This document shows, piece after piece, positions 37,415-46,909 of a stretch of 64,000 nt of DNA. Position numbers and translations under genes: made by a program. The notes below the pieces were generated by a model, which worked only from the letters and a program-made list of their open reading frames with translations, did not search any database and was not told where the DNA came from. Origin of the DNA: Prauserella_A sp040645195 (GTDB lineage Bacteria > Actinomycetota > Actinomycetes > Mycobacteriales > Pseudonocardiaceae); assembly GCF_040645195.1 (NCBI RefSeq), contig NZ_JBEYXW010000031.1:7059-71058 (forward strand), given 5' to 3'. Numbering within the stretch: position 1 is the stretch's first letter; the number at the start of each line of letters is the position of its first letter.

Positions 37415-38309
37415 CGGTGAGGTAGCGGGCCGGGTCGTCGATGAACGCCTGCTGGCACCCGGGCCCGCAGAAGTAGTGCACGCGGCCGGCATGCGTGCTC
37501 TGCAGCGCGCCCACGGTGACGGCGACACGCATGCCGCACACCGGATCCGTCGCCTCCGCCGGGGCCGCGGCCGGTTCCGGCGAGTCCGCCGGGTGCCGCC
37601 GCGGGCGGATCGCGATCAGCTCGGCATACACCGACAGGGCGATCTCCTCGGCGGTCCGCGCGCCGATGTCGAGACCGGCCGGGGTGTGGATGCGCTCGAC
37701 GCCCGGCATATCGAGCGCGGCCAGCACGGCCCGGCCACGACGCGGGCTCGCGATCAGTCCTATGTAGCCGATATCGGCAGCCAGCGCGGCACGCAGCACC
37801 ATGTCTTCGTCGTGCCCATGCGAGGCGACGATCACCGCATCGGTGTCCGCGGGTAGCTCCGCCTCGGGCCGTCCAAAACGGACCTCGTAGCCGAGGGCGG
37901 TGCCGAGCGTGCGCAGGGCCCTGGCGATCGGTGCGTCACCGAACACCTCCACCAGTGCGGGCGGTAACTGGGGCTCGAGGAAGATCTCCACAGTGCCACC
38001 GGAAAGGCACGGGTTGGCGATCGTGACGATGCCCTCGCCCGCCGTCTCTCCCGCCACCTCCGGGGTGATGCGCAGCAACGTCGACTCACCGGTGGCGAGC
38101 AGCCGCATTCCCTGCAGGCGCACCGTCGACTCGGCGCACGTGCCGCCGACGAAACCCTCGATGGTTCCGTCGGCGAAAACGAGCGCCCGGTCCCCCGGCC
38201 TGGCACTTGTCGGCCGCTGCGCGCGCACGACGGTCGCGAGGACGAACGGGGTCCGTTCGGCCCGCAGCTCTTCGGCATGCGCGAGCAGCGCGGGAGTCGC
38301 CGATGTCAT
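37407..38309 (-). CDS. XdhC/CoxF-type molybdenum cofactor maturation protein fused to a YHS domain
   Basis: 300 residues. N-terminal XdhC/CoxI region with FVGGTCAESTV (conserved Cys) and a Rossmann-like second domain (TDAVIVASHGHDEDMVLRAAL). From about residue 245 a separate 50-residue module reads TDPVCGMRV...YFCGPGCQQAF, the YHS metal-binding pattern with three cysteines. XdhC proteins load sulfurated molybdenum cofactor into xanthine dehydrogenase-family enzymes. The YHS addition could handle a metal; since CO dehydrogenase needs copper this is worth testing, but it is inference. Start overlaps the coxL stop (ATGA). Confidence 0.85.
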
Positions 38310-40684
38310 GTGATCGCCAGATCCGTCCGAAGTGGACGCCCTTGCGCGGCGCGCCACACCGCAGCCGGGGTGAGCGGCATGTCGGCGTGCCGGACGCCGT
38401 AGGGCCGCAGCGCGTCGAGCACGGCGTTGACCACGGCCGCCGGTGAGCCGACGGTCGCCGACTCACCGATGCCCTTCGCGCCGATCGGATGGTGCGGCGA
38501 CGGTGTCACCGTCTCGCCGAGTCGCCACGATGGACACTCCATGGCCGTCGGCAACAGATAGTCCATAAAGGACCCACCCAAATGGTTGCCGTCCTCGTCG
38601 AAAGCCATCACCTGCAGCAGAGCCATACCGACGCCATCGGCGAGCCCACCATGCACCTGCCCTTCGACGATCGTGGGGTTGATCCGCACGCCGCAGTCGT
38701 CCACCGCGATGAAGTCACGCACCTTCACCTGCCCGGTACCGGCGTCGACGTCGACCACGCACACGTACGCGCCGAAGGGGTAGGTCAGGTTCGGTGGGTT
38801 GTAGACACACGTCGCGTCGAGCTGCCCCTCGATGCCCTCCGGCAGCTCGAGATCCGAGTGTGCGGCCAGTGCGATCTCCTGGATCGTCCTGCCTGCCTCC
38901 GGGTCGCCCCGCACGAACCAGCGGCCCTTCTCCCACTCGAGATCGTCCGGGCTCACCTCGAGCATGGCCGAGGCGACGATGCGGGCACGCTCACGCACCT
39001 TGCGGGCGACCACGGCCGTCGCCGCCCCCGACACCGGGGTGGAACGCGAGCCGTAGGTGCCGAGACCGAACGGTGTCTGGTCGGTGTCGCCGTGCACGAC
39101 GTCGATGTCGTCGGGTGAGATCCCCAGCTCCTCGGCGACGATCTGCGCGAACGTCGTCTCGTGGCCCTGCCCCTGCGTCTGGCAGGACAGCCGCAGCACG
39201 GCCTTGCCGGTGGGGTGCACGCGCAGCTCGGCGCCGTCGGCCATGCCGAGGCCGAGAATGTCCATGTGCTTGCGCGGCCCCGCGCCCACCGCCTCGGTGA
39301 AGAACGCGACGCCGATGCCCATCAGCTCCTCGCGCTCCCGCTTGGCGGCCTGCTCCGCGCGCAGGTTGTCGTAGTGCGCCAGCTCCAGCGCGGCCCGCAG
39401 CGCGCGCGGGTAGTCGCCCGAGTCGTACTCCCAGCCTGTCTTGGTCCGGTACGGGAACTGCTCTGGCCGCAACAGGTTGCGCATCCTCAGCTCGGCCGGG
39501 TCCATGCCGAGGTCGTAGGCGAGCACGTCCACCATCCGCTCGACCAGGTAGACGGCCTCGGTGATCCGGAAGGAGCAGGCATAGGCCACCCCGCCTGGCG
39601 CCTTGTTCGTGTACACACCGGTGACCTCGCAGTGCGCTGCCTCCAGGTCGTAGGAGCCGGTGAACACGCCGAAGAACCCGGCGGGGAACTTCGTCGGCTG
39701 CGCGGTTCCGTTGAACGCGCCGTGGTCGGCGAGCACCCGCACCCGCAGGCCGAGGATCCTCCCGTCCCTGGTGGCCGCGATCTCACCGTGCATGTGGTAG
39801 TCGCGGGCGAAGGACGTGCTCATCAGGTTCTCCGAGCGGTCCTCCACCCACTTCACCGGCTTACCGGTGAGGATGGAGCCGACCACCGCGCACACATAGC
39901 CCGGGTAGATCCCGACCTTGTTGCCGAAGCCGCCACCGATGTCCGGCGAGACGATGCGGATCTTGTGTTCGGGCAGCCCGGCGACCAGCGCGTAGATCGT
40001 GCGGTGCGCGTGCGGGGCCTGCGTGGTGGTCCAGACGGTCAGCTTGCCGGTGACCGTGTCCATGTCGGCGACCGCGCCGCAGGTCTCCATCGGCGCGGGG
40101 TGCACGCGGGGATACAGCATGTCCTGCACGGCGACGACGTCGGCACGTGCGAACACCTCGTCGGTGAGTGCCTTCTCCCCGCTCTCCCAGTCGAAGATGT
40201 GGTTGTCGGTGCGGCCCGCCAGGTCGTCGCGGATCACCGGGGCGTCCGGATCGAGCGCGCGCTGCGCGTCCACGACCGGGGGCAGCGGGTCGTAGTCGAC
40301 GTCGATCAGTTCCAGCGCGTCACGCGCCGAGTACCGGTCCTCGGCGACGACGAACGCGACCTCTTGGCCCTGGAAGCGCACCTTGTCCGTGGCGAGCACG
40401 GCCTGCACGTCGTGCGACAGCGTCGGCATCCAGGCGAGGTCGAGCCCGGCGAGATCGGCGCCGGTGATGACGGCCCTGACCTTCGGGTGCGCCTTGGCAG
40501 CGCTGACATCGATCGAGAGGATCTTGGCGTGCGCGTACGGACTTCGCAGCACCGCGCCATGCAGCATGCCCGGCAGCGTGACGTCGTCGACGTACGTGCC
40601 GCGCCCACGAATGAAGCGCGGGTCTTCCTTGCGCGGCATGCGGCCGTAGCCCATCGGCGTCGCATGCCGTTCGGTGGTGGTCAC
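38306..40684 (-). CDS. coxL: Carbon monoxide dehydrogenase large subunit, form I
   Basis: 792 residues, molybdopterin-binding subunit of the xanthine oxidase family. The active-site loop is AYACSFR (367-373), which fits the form I signature A-Y-x-C-S-F-R; Cys370 would hold the copper-sulfur bridge to molybdenum. The late GAKGIGESATVG carries the catalytic Glu. Oxidises CO to CO2 with electrons passed through coxS and coxM to the respiratory chain. GTG start overlapping the coxS stop (GTGA). Form II homologues lack the Cys loop, so true CO oxidation is likely. Confidence 0.93.
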   Translation of the reverse strand: MTTTERHATPMGYGRMPRKEDPRFIRGRGTYVDDVTLPGMLHGAVLRSPYAHAKILSIDVSAAKAHPKVRAVITGADLAGLDLAWMPTLSHDVQAVLATDKVRFQGQEVAFVVAEDRYSARDALELIDVDYDPLPPVVDAQRALDPDAPVIRDDLAGRTDNHIFDWESGEKALTDEVFARADVVAVQDMLYPRVHPAPMETCGAVADMDTVTGKLTVWTTTQAPHAHRTIYALVAGLPEHKIRIVSPDIGGGFGNKVGIYPGYVCAVVGSILTGKPVKWVEDRSENLMSTSFARDYHMHGEIAATRDGRILGLRVRVLADHGAFNGTAQPTKFPAGFFGVFTGSYDLEAAHCEVTGVYTNKAPGGVAYACSFRITEAVYLVERMVDVLAYDLGMDPAELRMRNLLRPEQFPYRTKTGWEYDSGDYPRALRAALELAHYDNLRAEQAAKREREELMGIGVAFFTEAVGAGPRKHMDILGLGMADGAELRVHPTGKAVLRLSCQTQGQGHETTFAQIVAEELGISPDDIDVVHGDTDQTPFGLGTYGSRSTPVSGAATAVVARKVRERARIVASAMLEVSPDDLEWEKGRWFVRGDPEAGRTIQEIALAAHSDLELPEGIEGQLDATCVYNPPNLTYPFGAYVCVVDVDAGTGQVKVRDFIAVDDCGVRINPTIVEGQVHGGLADGVGMALLQVMAFDEDGNHLGGSFMDYLLPTAMECPSWRLGETVTPSPHHPIGAKGIGESATVGSPAAVVNAVLDALRPYGVRHADMPLTPAAVWRAAQGRPLRTDLAIT

Positions 40685-41193
40685 TTGCGCACCTCCGCCC
40701 TGACTTCCTCGGTGATGGGCTCAGCGGCGCGCCCGGTGTCGTGTTCGGCCGCCCAGCGCACCGACCGCACGATGTTCTCGTAGCCGGTGCAGCGGCACAG
40801 CTGCCCGGAAACGGCTTCGCGAATGTCCTCTTCGGACGGTGCGGGATCGTGGTCGAGTAGCCAGCGCGCGGTCATCAGCATGCCCGGCGTGCAGAAGCCA
40901 CACTGCAGGCCGTGGCACTCCATGAAGCCACGCTGGACGGCGTCCAGCCCGTCGGCGGTCTCCAGCCCCTCGACAGTGCTCACCCGGTGCCCATCGGCCA
41001 TGACGGCGAGCACGGTGCACGACTTCACCGGTACCTCGTCGAGCCAGGCGACGCACGCGCCGCAGTTCGAGGTGTCGCAGCCCCAGTGGGTGCCGGTCAG
41101 CCCGAGCTCGTCACGCAGGAAGTGCACGAGCAACAGGCGTGGCTCGACGTCGCGGGTGTAGGACCGGCCGTTGACGGTAACCGTGATCTCCAT
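40681..41193 (-). CDS. coxS: Carbon monoxide dehydrogenase small (2Fe-2S) subunit
   Basis: 170 residues. Two [2Fe-2S] sites: the plant-type set CDTSNCGACVAWLDE plus a later Cys, and the helical set CGFCTPG with CRCTGY. Relays electrons from the molybdenum site to FAD. One base separates it from coxM and it overlaps coxL by 4 bp. Confidence 0.95.
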   Translation of the reverse strand: MEITVTVNGRSYTRDVEPRLLLVHFLRDELGLTGTHWGCDTSNCGACVAWLDEVPVKSCTVLAVMADGHRVSTVEGLETADGLDAVQRGFMECHGLQCGFCTPGMLMTARWLLDHDPAPSEEDIREAVSGQLCRCTGYENIVRSVRWAAEHDTGRAAEPITEEVRAEVRK

Positions 41194-41194
41194 G

Positions 41195-42076
41195 TCACGC
41201 CTCCTCGTGGTGCTGGCCGTGCCAGCGGGTCCGGGCGATACGCAACGCGCGGGTGGTCAGCGTCGCCGCGAGGTGTCGCTTGTAGTCGACCGGCCCACGC
41301 TGGTCGGCGACCGGGTTGCAGTGTTCGGCGGCGATCCGCCCCGCCTCGGCGAACCGCTCGTCCGTCGCGGGTCCGCCGACGAGGAACTCCTCGGCCTCGG
41401 GCGCGTGGAAGCCGGGCGCGCCGAGCGCGGTCAGGCCGATGCCCACCTCTTCCAGCTCGCCGTCGCGCAACCGGAGCTCAGCACCGGCGGCGGCCACCGC
41501 CCAGTCACCGGCACGCCGCTCCACCTTCTGGTACGCCGACGCTGACGAGCGGATCGGCACCCGGAGCTGCACCAGCAGCTCGCCGGGTTCCACGACCGTC
41601 TGGTACGGCCCGACGAAGAAGTCCCGGACGGCCACGACCCGGCTGCCGCGGGTCCCCTGGATCACGGCCTCGCCGCGGACCGCCGCGAACGCCGCGGAGA
41701 GGTCCTCGGACGGATCGGCCTGGCACAGCGATCCGCCGACCGTGCCGCGGTTGCGCACGATCGGGTCAGCGATCAGCCGTTCGGCGTCGTGGAAGATCGG
41801 GAAGTGCTCGCCGGCAATTGCGGAACCGAGCAGGTCCGCATGCCGCACGAGCGCACCAATGCACAGCTTGTGTTCCTCGACGCTGATCCTGGCCAGCTCG
41901 TGCAGATCGTTGATGTCGATGAGCACCTCGGGCTGCGCGAGGCGCAGTTTCATCATCGGAATGAGGCTGTGCCCGCCCGCGACGACGCGGCTTTCCGCCC
42001 CATACCTGCCGAGCAGGCTCAGGGCGTGCTCGACACTGGTCGCCTTCTCGTACTGGAACTGTGCGGGTACCTGCAT
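41195..42076 (-). CDS. coxM: Carbon monoxide dehydrogenase medium (FAD) subunit
   Basis: 293 residues. FAD-binding signatures AGGHSLIPMMKLR (near 34-46) and TVGGSLCQADPSED (near 112-125), both matching CoxM-type flavoproteins. First gene of the coxMSL-XdhC-D-E operon, in the same M-S-L order as known form I clusters. The 103-bp gap upstream is shared with a divergent LysR gene. Confidence 0.94.
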   Translation of the reverse strand: MQVPAQFQYEKATSVEHALSLLGRYGAESRVVAGGHSLIPMMKLRLAQPEVLIDINDLHELARISVEEHKLCIGALVRHADLLGSAIAGEHFPIFHDAERLIADPIVRNRGTVGGSLCQADPSEDLSAAFAAVRGEAVIQGTRGSRVVAVRDFFVGPYQTVVEPGELLVQLRVPIRSSASAYQKVERRAGDWAVAAAGAELRLRDGELEEVGIGLTALGAPGFHAPEAEEFLVGGPATDERFAEAGRIAAEHCNPVADQRGPVDYKRHLAATLTTRALRIARTRWHGQHHEEA

Positions 42077-42149
42077 GACGTCAGGCTCGCGTCGGGGGCA
42101 GGCCGCGACAATGGCCGGATAAGGATCCGATTATGTAGCCTGGTCACGT

Positions 42150-42165
42150 AACTGACGTCACAGTT
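42150..42165. promoter_or_regulatory. Candidate operator between coxM and the lysR gene
   Basis: AACTGACGTCACAGTT combines an outer inverted repeat (AACTG/CAGTT) with an inner perfect palindrome TGACGTCA. It is 14 bp before the LysR start and 73 bp upstream of coxM, a normal place for a LysR-type site controlling both directions. No direct evidence of binding. Confidence 0.4.
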
Positions 42166-42179
42166 GGACGCGGTGCCTC

Positions 42180-43142
42180 ATGACGCTCGGCCAGCTCAGC
42201 GTGTTCGTTCTAGTCGCCCGCCTCGGCTCGGTGACCGCAGCCGCGCGCGCACTGGGCGTGAGTGAGCCCGCTGTGTCGCAGGCGCTCGCGGCGCTGCGCA
42301 GTCAGCACGGCGACAGACTTCTCGTGCGCACGGCCGACGGCATGACCCTCACCCCTGGCGGCAGGCGGCTGCTGCCGATCGCCTCGCAGATCGTGACGCT
42401 CGGCGCCGACGCCGAAGCAGCCGTCCAGCAGGCGAAGGGTGGCGCCGAGACCCTGCGGGTGGCCGTCACCAGCACGATCGGCGAGTTCGTCGCCAACCCG
42501 CTGCTGGAGGCGTTCGGCAAGCGCGCCGGTGGCCGGGTGGACGTCGCAGCTGGGCTGGCCAGAACGGCGGAGCTGGGCGTGCTGGTGGCCAACCGGCTCG
42601 CCGATGCGGCGCTGGGACCCCGGCTCGAGGGCCCGAACCTGGAGAGCACGCCGATCTTCCGCTGTTCGCTGGTGGCCGTGGGCGCGCCCCGGCAGGCACA
42701 CCACGGTGGGCCCGCGACGTGGCCGTGGCTGGTGGACCCCTCCGGCGCCGACCCGGACAGCGAACCGGCGATGTTGCTGCGCAGGCTCGGCGTGCCCGAC
42801 AGCATGGTCCGGGTGTTCGCCAACCAGACGGCCGCGTGGTCGGCTGCCGCCAGCGGTGCGGGCGTGTCGATCGCGGTCGAACACCTCGTCGCGCCGCAGC
42901 TGCGCAGGCACGAGCTGGCGCATGTGCCGACCCCGCTCACCCCGATGCCCGGGTGCTGGCACGTGACCACGCCGGCGCGCGACCGTTGCTCGTCGGCAGC
43001 GCGGTCGCTGCGGCACTTCCTCGGCACACCAGGTGCGATGCAGGTGATGCGGTCGCCGGGCAGCGGGGTCCCGCCCTCGCGCTTCCGGCCGCCGGTGTAC
43101 GTGACGATCTGGTCCGCGAGCGACCCTAGCCCTGCTTGGTGA
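42180..43142 (+). CDS. LysR-family transcriptional regulator, probable cox regulator
   Basis: 320 residues. N-terminal winged helix-turn-helix (about 1-60) with the LysR helix pattern SVTAAARALGVSEPAVSQAL, then a periplasmic-binding-like effector domain. Divergent from coxM over 103 bp, so control of the CO dehydrogenase operon is likely; the effector is unknown. The C-terminus overlaps the convergent lipoprotein gene by 17 bp. Confidence 0.88.
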   Translation: MTLGQLSVFVLVARLGSVTAAARALGVSEPAVSQALAALRSQHGDRLLVRTADGMTLTPGGRRLLPIASQIVTLGADAEAAVQQAKGGAETLRVAVTSTIGEFVANPLLEAFGKRAGGRVDVAAGLARTAELGVLVANRLADAALGPRLEGPNLESTPIFRCSLVAVGAPRQAHHGGPATWPWLVDPSGADPDSEPAMLLRRLGVPDSMVRVFANQTAAWSAAASGAGVSIAVEHLVAPQLRRHELAHVPTPLTPMPGCWHVTTPARDRCSSAARSLRHFLGTPGAMQVMRSPGSGVPPSRFRPPVYVTIWSASDPSPAW

Positions 43143-43653
43143 CGGAGAAGTCGCCGCAGCTGGGGCCACCGACACGGCCGGTCATCGTGCTGTTCTCGAC
43201 TGAGGCGACCCCGAGGTCGACCATGACGTAGCCCTCCGGCTGCTCGATCCACGCCTCCTGCCGGAAGACGAACTGGCCGTTGGCCTCCGAGCCGCGAGTG
43301 GAGAAGCTGCCCGACGGCGTCGGCGCACCGCCGTCAACGGGAAAGAACCGGAAGATGGCGGGCACCGTGTCCCCATCCGGCTCGGAGATCTCCAGCTCCA
43401 GCCCGGTCGCACCCTGTGCGCAGGTATACGAGCCACGCCAGGTCCCCGGCAAGGCGGCGATATCGATGGTGCCACCAGTGCCCGGGTCCGGGTCGGCGCT
43501 CGGCACGGCGGACGTGCTCGACACCGGACGTTCGGCGGAGGGCGGCGGGTCATCGGCCGCGGTCGCCGTGCCGCCGACCTGCTGGGCACATCCGGCGAGG
43601 GCGAGCGCAAGCAGCGGCAGCAGCACGCGGGTTCGGATCAACACCCGCCGCAT
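43126..43653 (-). CDS. Lipoprotein of unknown function
   Basis: 175 residues. Signal peptide with lipobox LALAG-Cys22, a Ser/Pro/Asp-rich spacer to about 65, then a beta-rich domain with paired cysteines (SYTCAQ and GPSCGDF). The repeated G-T-W-R-G-S-Y and M-T-G-R-V-G-G pattern resembles small secreted beta-barrel-like domains. No family named. Lies downstream of icd beyond a strong hairpin. Confidence 0.7.
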   Translation of the reverse strand: MRRVLIRTRVLLPLLALALAGCAQQVGGTATAADDPPPSAERPVSSTSAVPSADPDPGTGGTIDIAALPGTWRGSYTCAQGATGLELEISEPDGDTVPAIFRFFPVDGGAPTPSGSFSTRGSEANGQFVFRQEAWIEQPEGYVMVDLGVASVENSTMTGRVGGPSCGDFSVTKQG

Positions 43654-43661
43654 GGTAACGG

Positions 43662-43700
43662 CACGGGGCTCGGCCGGCAGGCAGCCGGCCGAGCCCCGTG
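43662..43700 (-). terminator. Terminator of icd
   Basis: CACGGGGCTCGGCCGG (43662-43677) pairs perfectly with CCGGCCGAGCCCCGTG (43685-43700), a 16-bp GC-rich stem with a 7-nt loop, 25 bp after the icd stop. It also isolates the downstream lipoprotein gene. Confidence 0.75.
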
Positions 43701-43725
43701 GTCGTAGTGGTGACAGAGCGCCAGG

Positions 43726-44949
43726 TCAGCCCTGGGCGATCTTCTTGGCCAGGTTCTCGTCCAGCGTCGCGAGGAACTCCTCGGTGGTCTGGAACGCCTG
43801 GTCCTTGCCGACGAGCAGCGCCAGGTCCTTGGTCATCTTGCCGCTCTCGACGGTCTCGATGACGACCTGCTCGAGCTTGGTCGCGAAGCCGATCAGCTCG
43901 GAGTTGCCGTCCAGCTTGCCGCGGTGCTCCAGACCCCGCGTCCAGGCGTAGATCGAGGCGATCGGGTTGGTCGAGGTCGGCTTGCCCTGCTGGTGCTGAC
44001 GGTAGTGCCGGGTCACCGTGCCGTGTGCGGCCTCGGCCTCCACCGTCCTGCCGTCCGGCGTGCGCAGCACCGAGGTCATCAGGCCGAGCGAGCCGAAGCC
44101 CTGCGCGACGGTGTCGGACTGCACGTCACCGTCGTAGTTCTTGCACGCCCAGACGTAGCCGCCCTCCCACTTGAGCGCGGCGGCGACCATGTCGTCGATG
44201 AGCCGGTGCTCGTAGGTCAGGCCCTTTGCGTCGAAGTCGGCCTTGAACTCGGCCTCGAAGATCTCCGCGAACACGTCCTTGAACATGCCGTCGTAGGCCT
44301 TGAGGATGGTGTTCTTGGTCGACATGTAGACCGGTAGCTGTCGGTCGAGGCCGTACTGCAGCGAGGCGCGCGCGAAGTCCTCGATCGACTTGCGGTAGTT
44401 GTACATGCCCATCGCGACGCCGCCGCCCTCGGGGAACTTCGCGACGTCGAACTCGATCGGCTCGGAGCCGTCCTCGGGCGTGTAGGTGATGGTCAGCGTG
44501 CCAGGGCCGGGAACCTTGAAGTTGGTGGCCTTGTACTGGTCGCCGTGCGCGTGACGGCCGATGATGATCGGCTTCGTCCAGCCCGGCACCAGCCGCGGGA
44601 TGTTCCGGATGACGATCGGCTCGCGGAAGATGACGCCGCCGAGGATGTTGCGGATGGTGCCGTTCGGCGACAGCCACATCTTCTTCAGGCCGAACTCCTC
44701 GACCCGCGCCTCGTCCGGGGTGATGGTGGCGCACTTGACGCCGACACCGTGCTTGTTGATCGCGTTCGCCGCGTCGACCGTGATCTGGTCGTTCGTCCGG
44801 TCGCGCTCCTCGATGCCCAGGTCGTAGTACTCGAGGTTGACGTCCAGGTACGGGTGGATCAGCTTTTCCTTGATGAACTGCCAGATGATGCGGGTCATCT
44901 CATCGCCGTCGAGTTCAACGACGGTGCCCTCGACCTTGATCTTGGCCAT
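43726..44949 (-). CDS. icd: NADP-dependent isocitrate dehydrogenase
   Basis: 407 residues, the eukaryote-like homodimeric subfamily (not the monomeric actinobacterial form). Seen: GDEMTRIIW (N-terminus), SPNGTIRNILGGVIFREPI with substrate Ser/Arg residues, ACKNYDGDVQSD with the metal-binding Asp, and AHGTVTRHYR with the NADP site. Converts isocitrate to 2-oxoglutarate with NADPH formation. A monocistronic unit ended by a strong hairpin. Confidence 0.95.
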   Translation of the reverse strand: MAKIKVEGTVVELDGDEMTRIIWQFIKEKLIHPYLDVNLEYYDLGIEERDRTNDQITVDAANAINKHGVGVKCATITPDEARVEEFGLKKMWLSPNGTIRNILGGVIFREPIVIRNIPRLVPGWTKPIIIGRHAHGDQYKATNFKVPGPGTLTITYTPEDGSEPIEFDVAKFPEGGGVAMGMYNYRKSIEDFARASLQYGLDRQLPVYMSTKNTILKAYDGMFKDVFAEIFEAEFKADFDAKGLTYEHRLIDDMVAAALKWEGGYVWACKNYDGDVQSDTVAQGFGSLGLMTSVLRTPDGRTVEAEAAHGTVTRHYRQHQQGKPTSTNPIASIYAWTRGLEHRGKLDGNSELIGFATKLEQVVIETVESGKMTKDLALLVGKDQAFQTTEEFLATLDENLAKKIAQG

Positions 44950-45192
44950 GAGCGGCGCGGCTCCTCACTGTTCGATGGTCGGACCCTGCAGCAGGTCCTA
45001 CGCGGATCTTCGCGTTTGTCTTCGGCACGTGATAGCGGTACAAGCGTACTGCTAAGCCGCGCCGGTGTCGCCTCCCCCTGGTTACCCACTGGTACGCAGA
45101 CCGTCGGCGCCAGGGGCGACTGACCCGCAATCTACGTCGCCTGCCGGGGCCTGCGCACGCGGCGTAGCGTCGCCGCGGAGGAGGATCGAGAC

Positions 45193-46032
45193 ATGCGCCT
45201 GGCGATCAAGACCAAGCCCGAACACACCACCTGGGCGGAGCTGCTGGCGGTGTGGCAGGCCGCGGACGACATCGAACTGTTCGAGTCGGCGTGGAACTGG
45301 GACCACTTCTACCCGCTCTCCGGCGACGTGACCGCGCCGAACCTGGAGGGCTGGACGATGCTCGCCGCGCTGGCTCAGGCCACCCGGCGCATCCGCATCG
45401 GCTGCCAGGTCACCGGCATGATCTACCGCCATCCCGCCGTGCTGGCGAACATGGCCGCGACGACCGACGTCATCTCCGGCGGGCGCCTCGAACTCGGCCT
45501 CGGCGCCGGCTGGAACCAGCAGGAATGCGACGCCTACGGCATCGAACTGCCGCCGCTGCGTGAGCGGTTCGACCTGTTCGACGAGGGCGTGCAAGCCATC
45601 ATCGGGCTACTGAGCCAACCCACCACGACGCTGCACGGCCGCCACGTCCGGCTCACCGATGCACGCTGTGAACCCAAGCCGGTGCAGCGGCCGCACCCAC
45701 CGATCACGATCGGTGGCCGGGGACCGAAGCGCACGCTGCGCGCGGCAGCGCGCTGGGCGCAGCAGTGGAACGCCGTGCCCGAATCACCCCGGCACTGGCT
45801 CGACCTGAAGGAGATCCTGGTCGCGCACTGCGCCGACGCCGGCCGCGATCCGGCGGAGATCACCTGCTCGGTCAACGTCCGGGTGCATGCCGACAAGGGC
45901 ATCGAACCCGCCGTCGAGGAAGCCGCGGGCTACCGCGAGGCCGGTGCCGACCTCCTGGTGTTCAACCTGCCGCACCGCACGGAACCGCGGTACCTGGAAC
46001 AGCTCGCGAAGGCAGCAGCCCAGCTCGTCTAG
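45193..46032 (+). CDS. LLM-class F420-dependent oxidoreductase
   Basis: 279 residues, TIM-barrel luciferase-like protein. Typical blocks are FESAWNWDHFYPLSGD, LAQATRRIRIGCQVTG, HPAVLANMAATTDVISGGRLELGLGAG (seen in part) and PPITIGGRG. Family members usually bind coenzyme F420, which fits the fbiC gene in this window; FMN use cannot be excluded. Substrate unknown. ATG preceded by GGAGGAGGATCGAGAC. Confidence 0.88.
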   Translation: MRLAIKTKPEHTTWAELLAVWQAADDIELFESAWNWDHFYPLSGDVTAPNLEGWTMLAALAQATRRIRIGCQVTGMIYRHPAVLANMAATTDVISGGRLELGLGAGWNQQECDAYGIELPPLRERFDLFDEGVQAIIGLLSQPTTTLHGRHVRLTDARCEPKPVQRPHPPITIGGRGPKRTLRAAARWAQQWNAVPESPRHWLDLKEILVAHCADAGRDPAEITCSVNVRVHADKGIEPAVEEAAGYREAGADLLVFNLPHRTEPRYLEQLAKAAAQLV

Positions 46033-46179
46033 GGCCGCCGTTCGTACATCCATAATGGACAGCTCTCCTCCTCGGTGACGACCGAGTGTAGTTGCGCTGC
46101 CTCCCCGCAGCCGGACGGCGAACGGCTCGACTGCCATTCGCGCTGCTCCTACCCTGGTTCGTAACGGAGGTGGTCAACG

Positions 46180-46368
46180 ATGCAAGCATCCATTGGAGAT
46201 CGGATTCTCGTACACGGGCGAACTGTGGGCGCCGCCGAGCAAGAGGGCGAAATCGTCGAGGTGCGGGGCGAGAACGGTGGCCCGCCTTACCTGGTGCGTT
46301 TTTCCGACGGTCACGAAGGACTGATGTTCCCCGGTCCCGACTGCGAGGTCGAGGCACACACCGAATGA
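46180..46368 (+). CDS. DUF1918 protein
   Basis: 62 residues with GGAGG before the ATG. Small beta-barrel-like domain: GDRILVHGRTVG, GEIVEVRGENGGPPYLVRFSDGHEG (read in parts). DUF1918 is common in actinobacteria and of unknown role, sometimes linked to stress responses. A remnant MFS gene converges on it from the right. Confidence 0.88.
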   Translation: MQASIGDRILVHGRTVGAAEQEGEIVEVRGENGGPPYLVRFSDGHEGLMFPGPDCEVEAHTE

Positions 46369-46375
46369 GGAAGCA

Positions 46376-46660
46376 GTCCCGGTGACTTCCGGGGCGCCGC
46401 TCACGCAGCCCGAGCACGGCGAACAGCCCGCCGGCAGCGGTCAGTACGGCGGCGACCTCGGTTAGTAGCGCGGGCCCGCCATGCTGCAGGACCACACCGC
46501 CGACCACCCCGGTCAACCCGACCCCGAGGTAGCTCGCCGAGGCATTGAGCGAGAGTAGAAGGCCCGCTCCGCTCGGCGACAACGACCAGGTCGCGATCCC
46601 TCACACGAACAGAATGCTGGCTGCACCCAGCACACTGCTCGCCGCGACAGGCATTAGCAG
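46376..46660 (-). pseudogene. MFS transporter C-terminal remnant
   Basis: On the minus strand the sequence reads the last helices of a major facilitator: LLMPVAASSVLGAASILFV, a TGA where a residue is expected, then GIATWSLSPSGAGLLLSLNAS and a final helix ending LGLRERR. The upstream part (VIAAITVTL) is in another frame, so there is at least one frameshift and one in-frame stop. Everything N-terminal to this is missing, and the arsR remnant begins at once on the other strand. Confidence 0.65.
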
Positions 46661-46669
46661 AGCGTCACG

Positions 46670-46909
46670 GTGATGGCCGCGATGACGGCGTACAGCCAGC
46701 AGACGCGGGAGGACGGCGAGATCGCCTGCAGCGGCTTCGCCGTCTCGGTGAGCAAGTCCACACTGGCGCACCACCTGCGGACCCTGGGCGAGGCCGGGAT
46801 CATCGCGTCCCGGGCGCAAGGCACGACGCGGCTGAACTGGTTGCGGCGCAAGGAACTCGACGAGCTCTGCCCCGACCTACTGAACGGGATCCTGGCGGCG
46901 CGACACTAG
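46670..46909 (+). pseudogene. ArsR-family regulator, 5'-truncated
   Basis: Up to 79 codons remain from a GTG. Homology begins around 46703 with GEIACSGFAV, then VSKSTLAHHLRTLGEAG (recognition helix and dimer region) and the wing GTTRLNWLRR. The usual first 25-35 residues are missing. ArsR genes often sit divergent from an MFS gene; here both divergent genes lack their 5' ends, so one deletion spanning the shared promoter explains both. A short product could still be made. Confidence 0.65.

Noticed and set aside
39161..40783. 540-codon plus-strand frame opposite coxL
   Set aside because: coxL has clear catalytic motifs; this frame is its complement.
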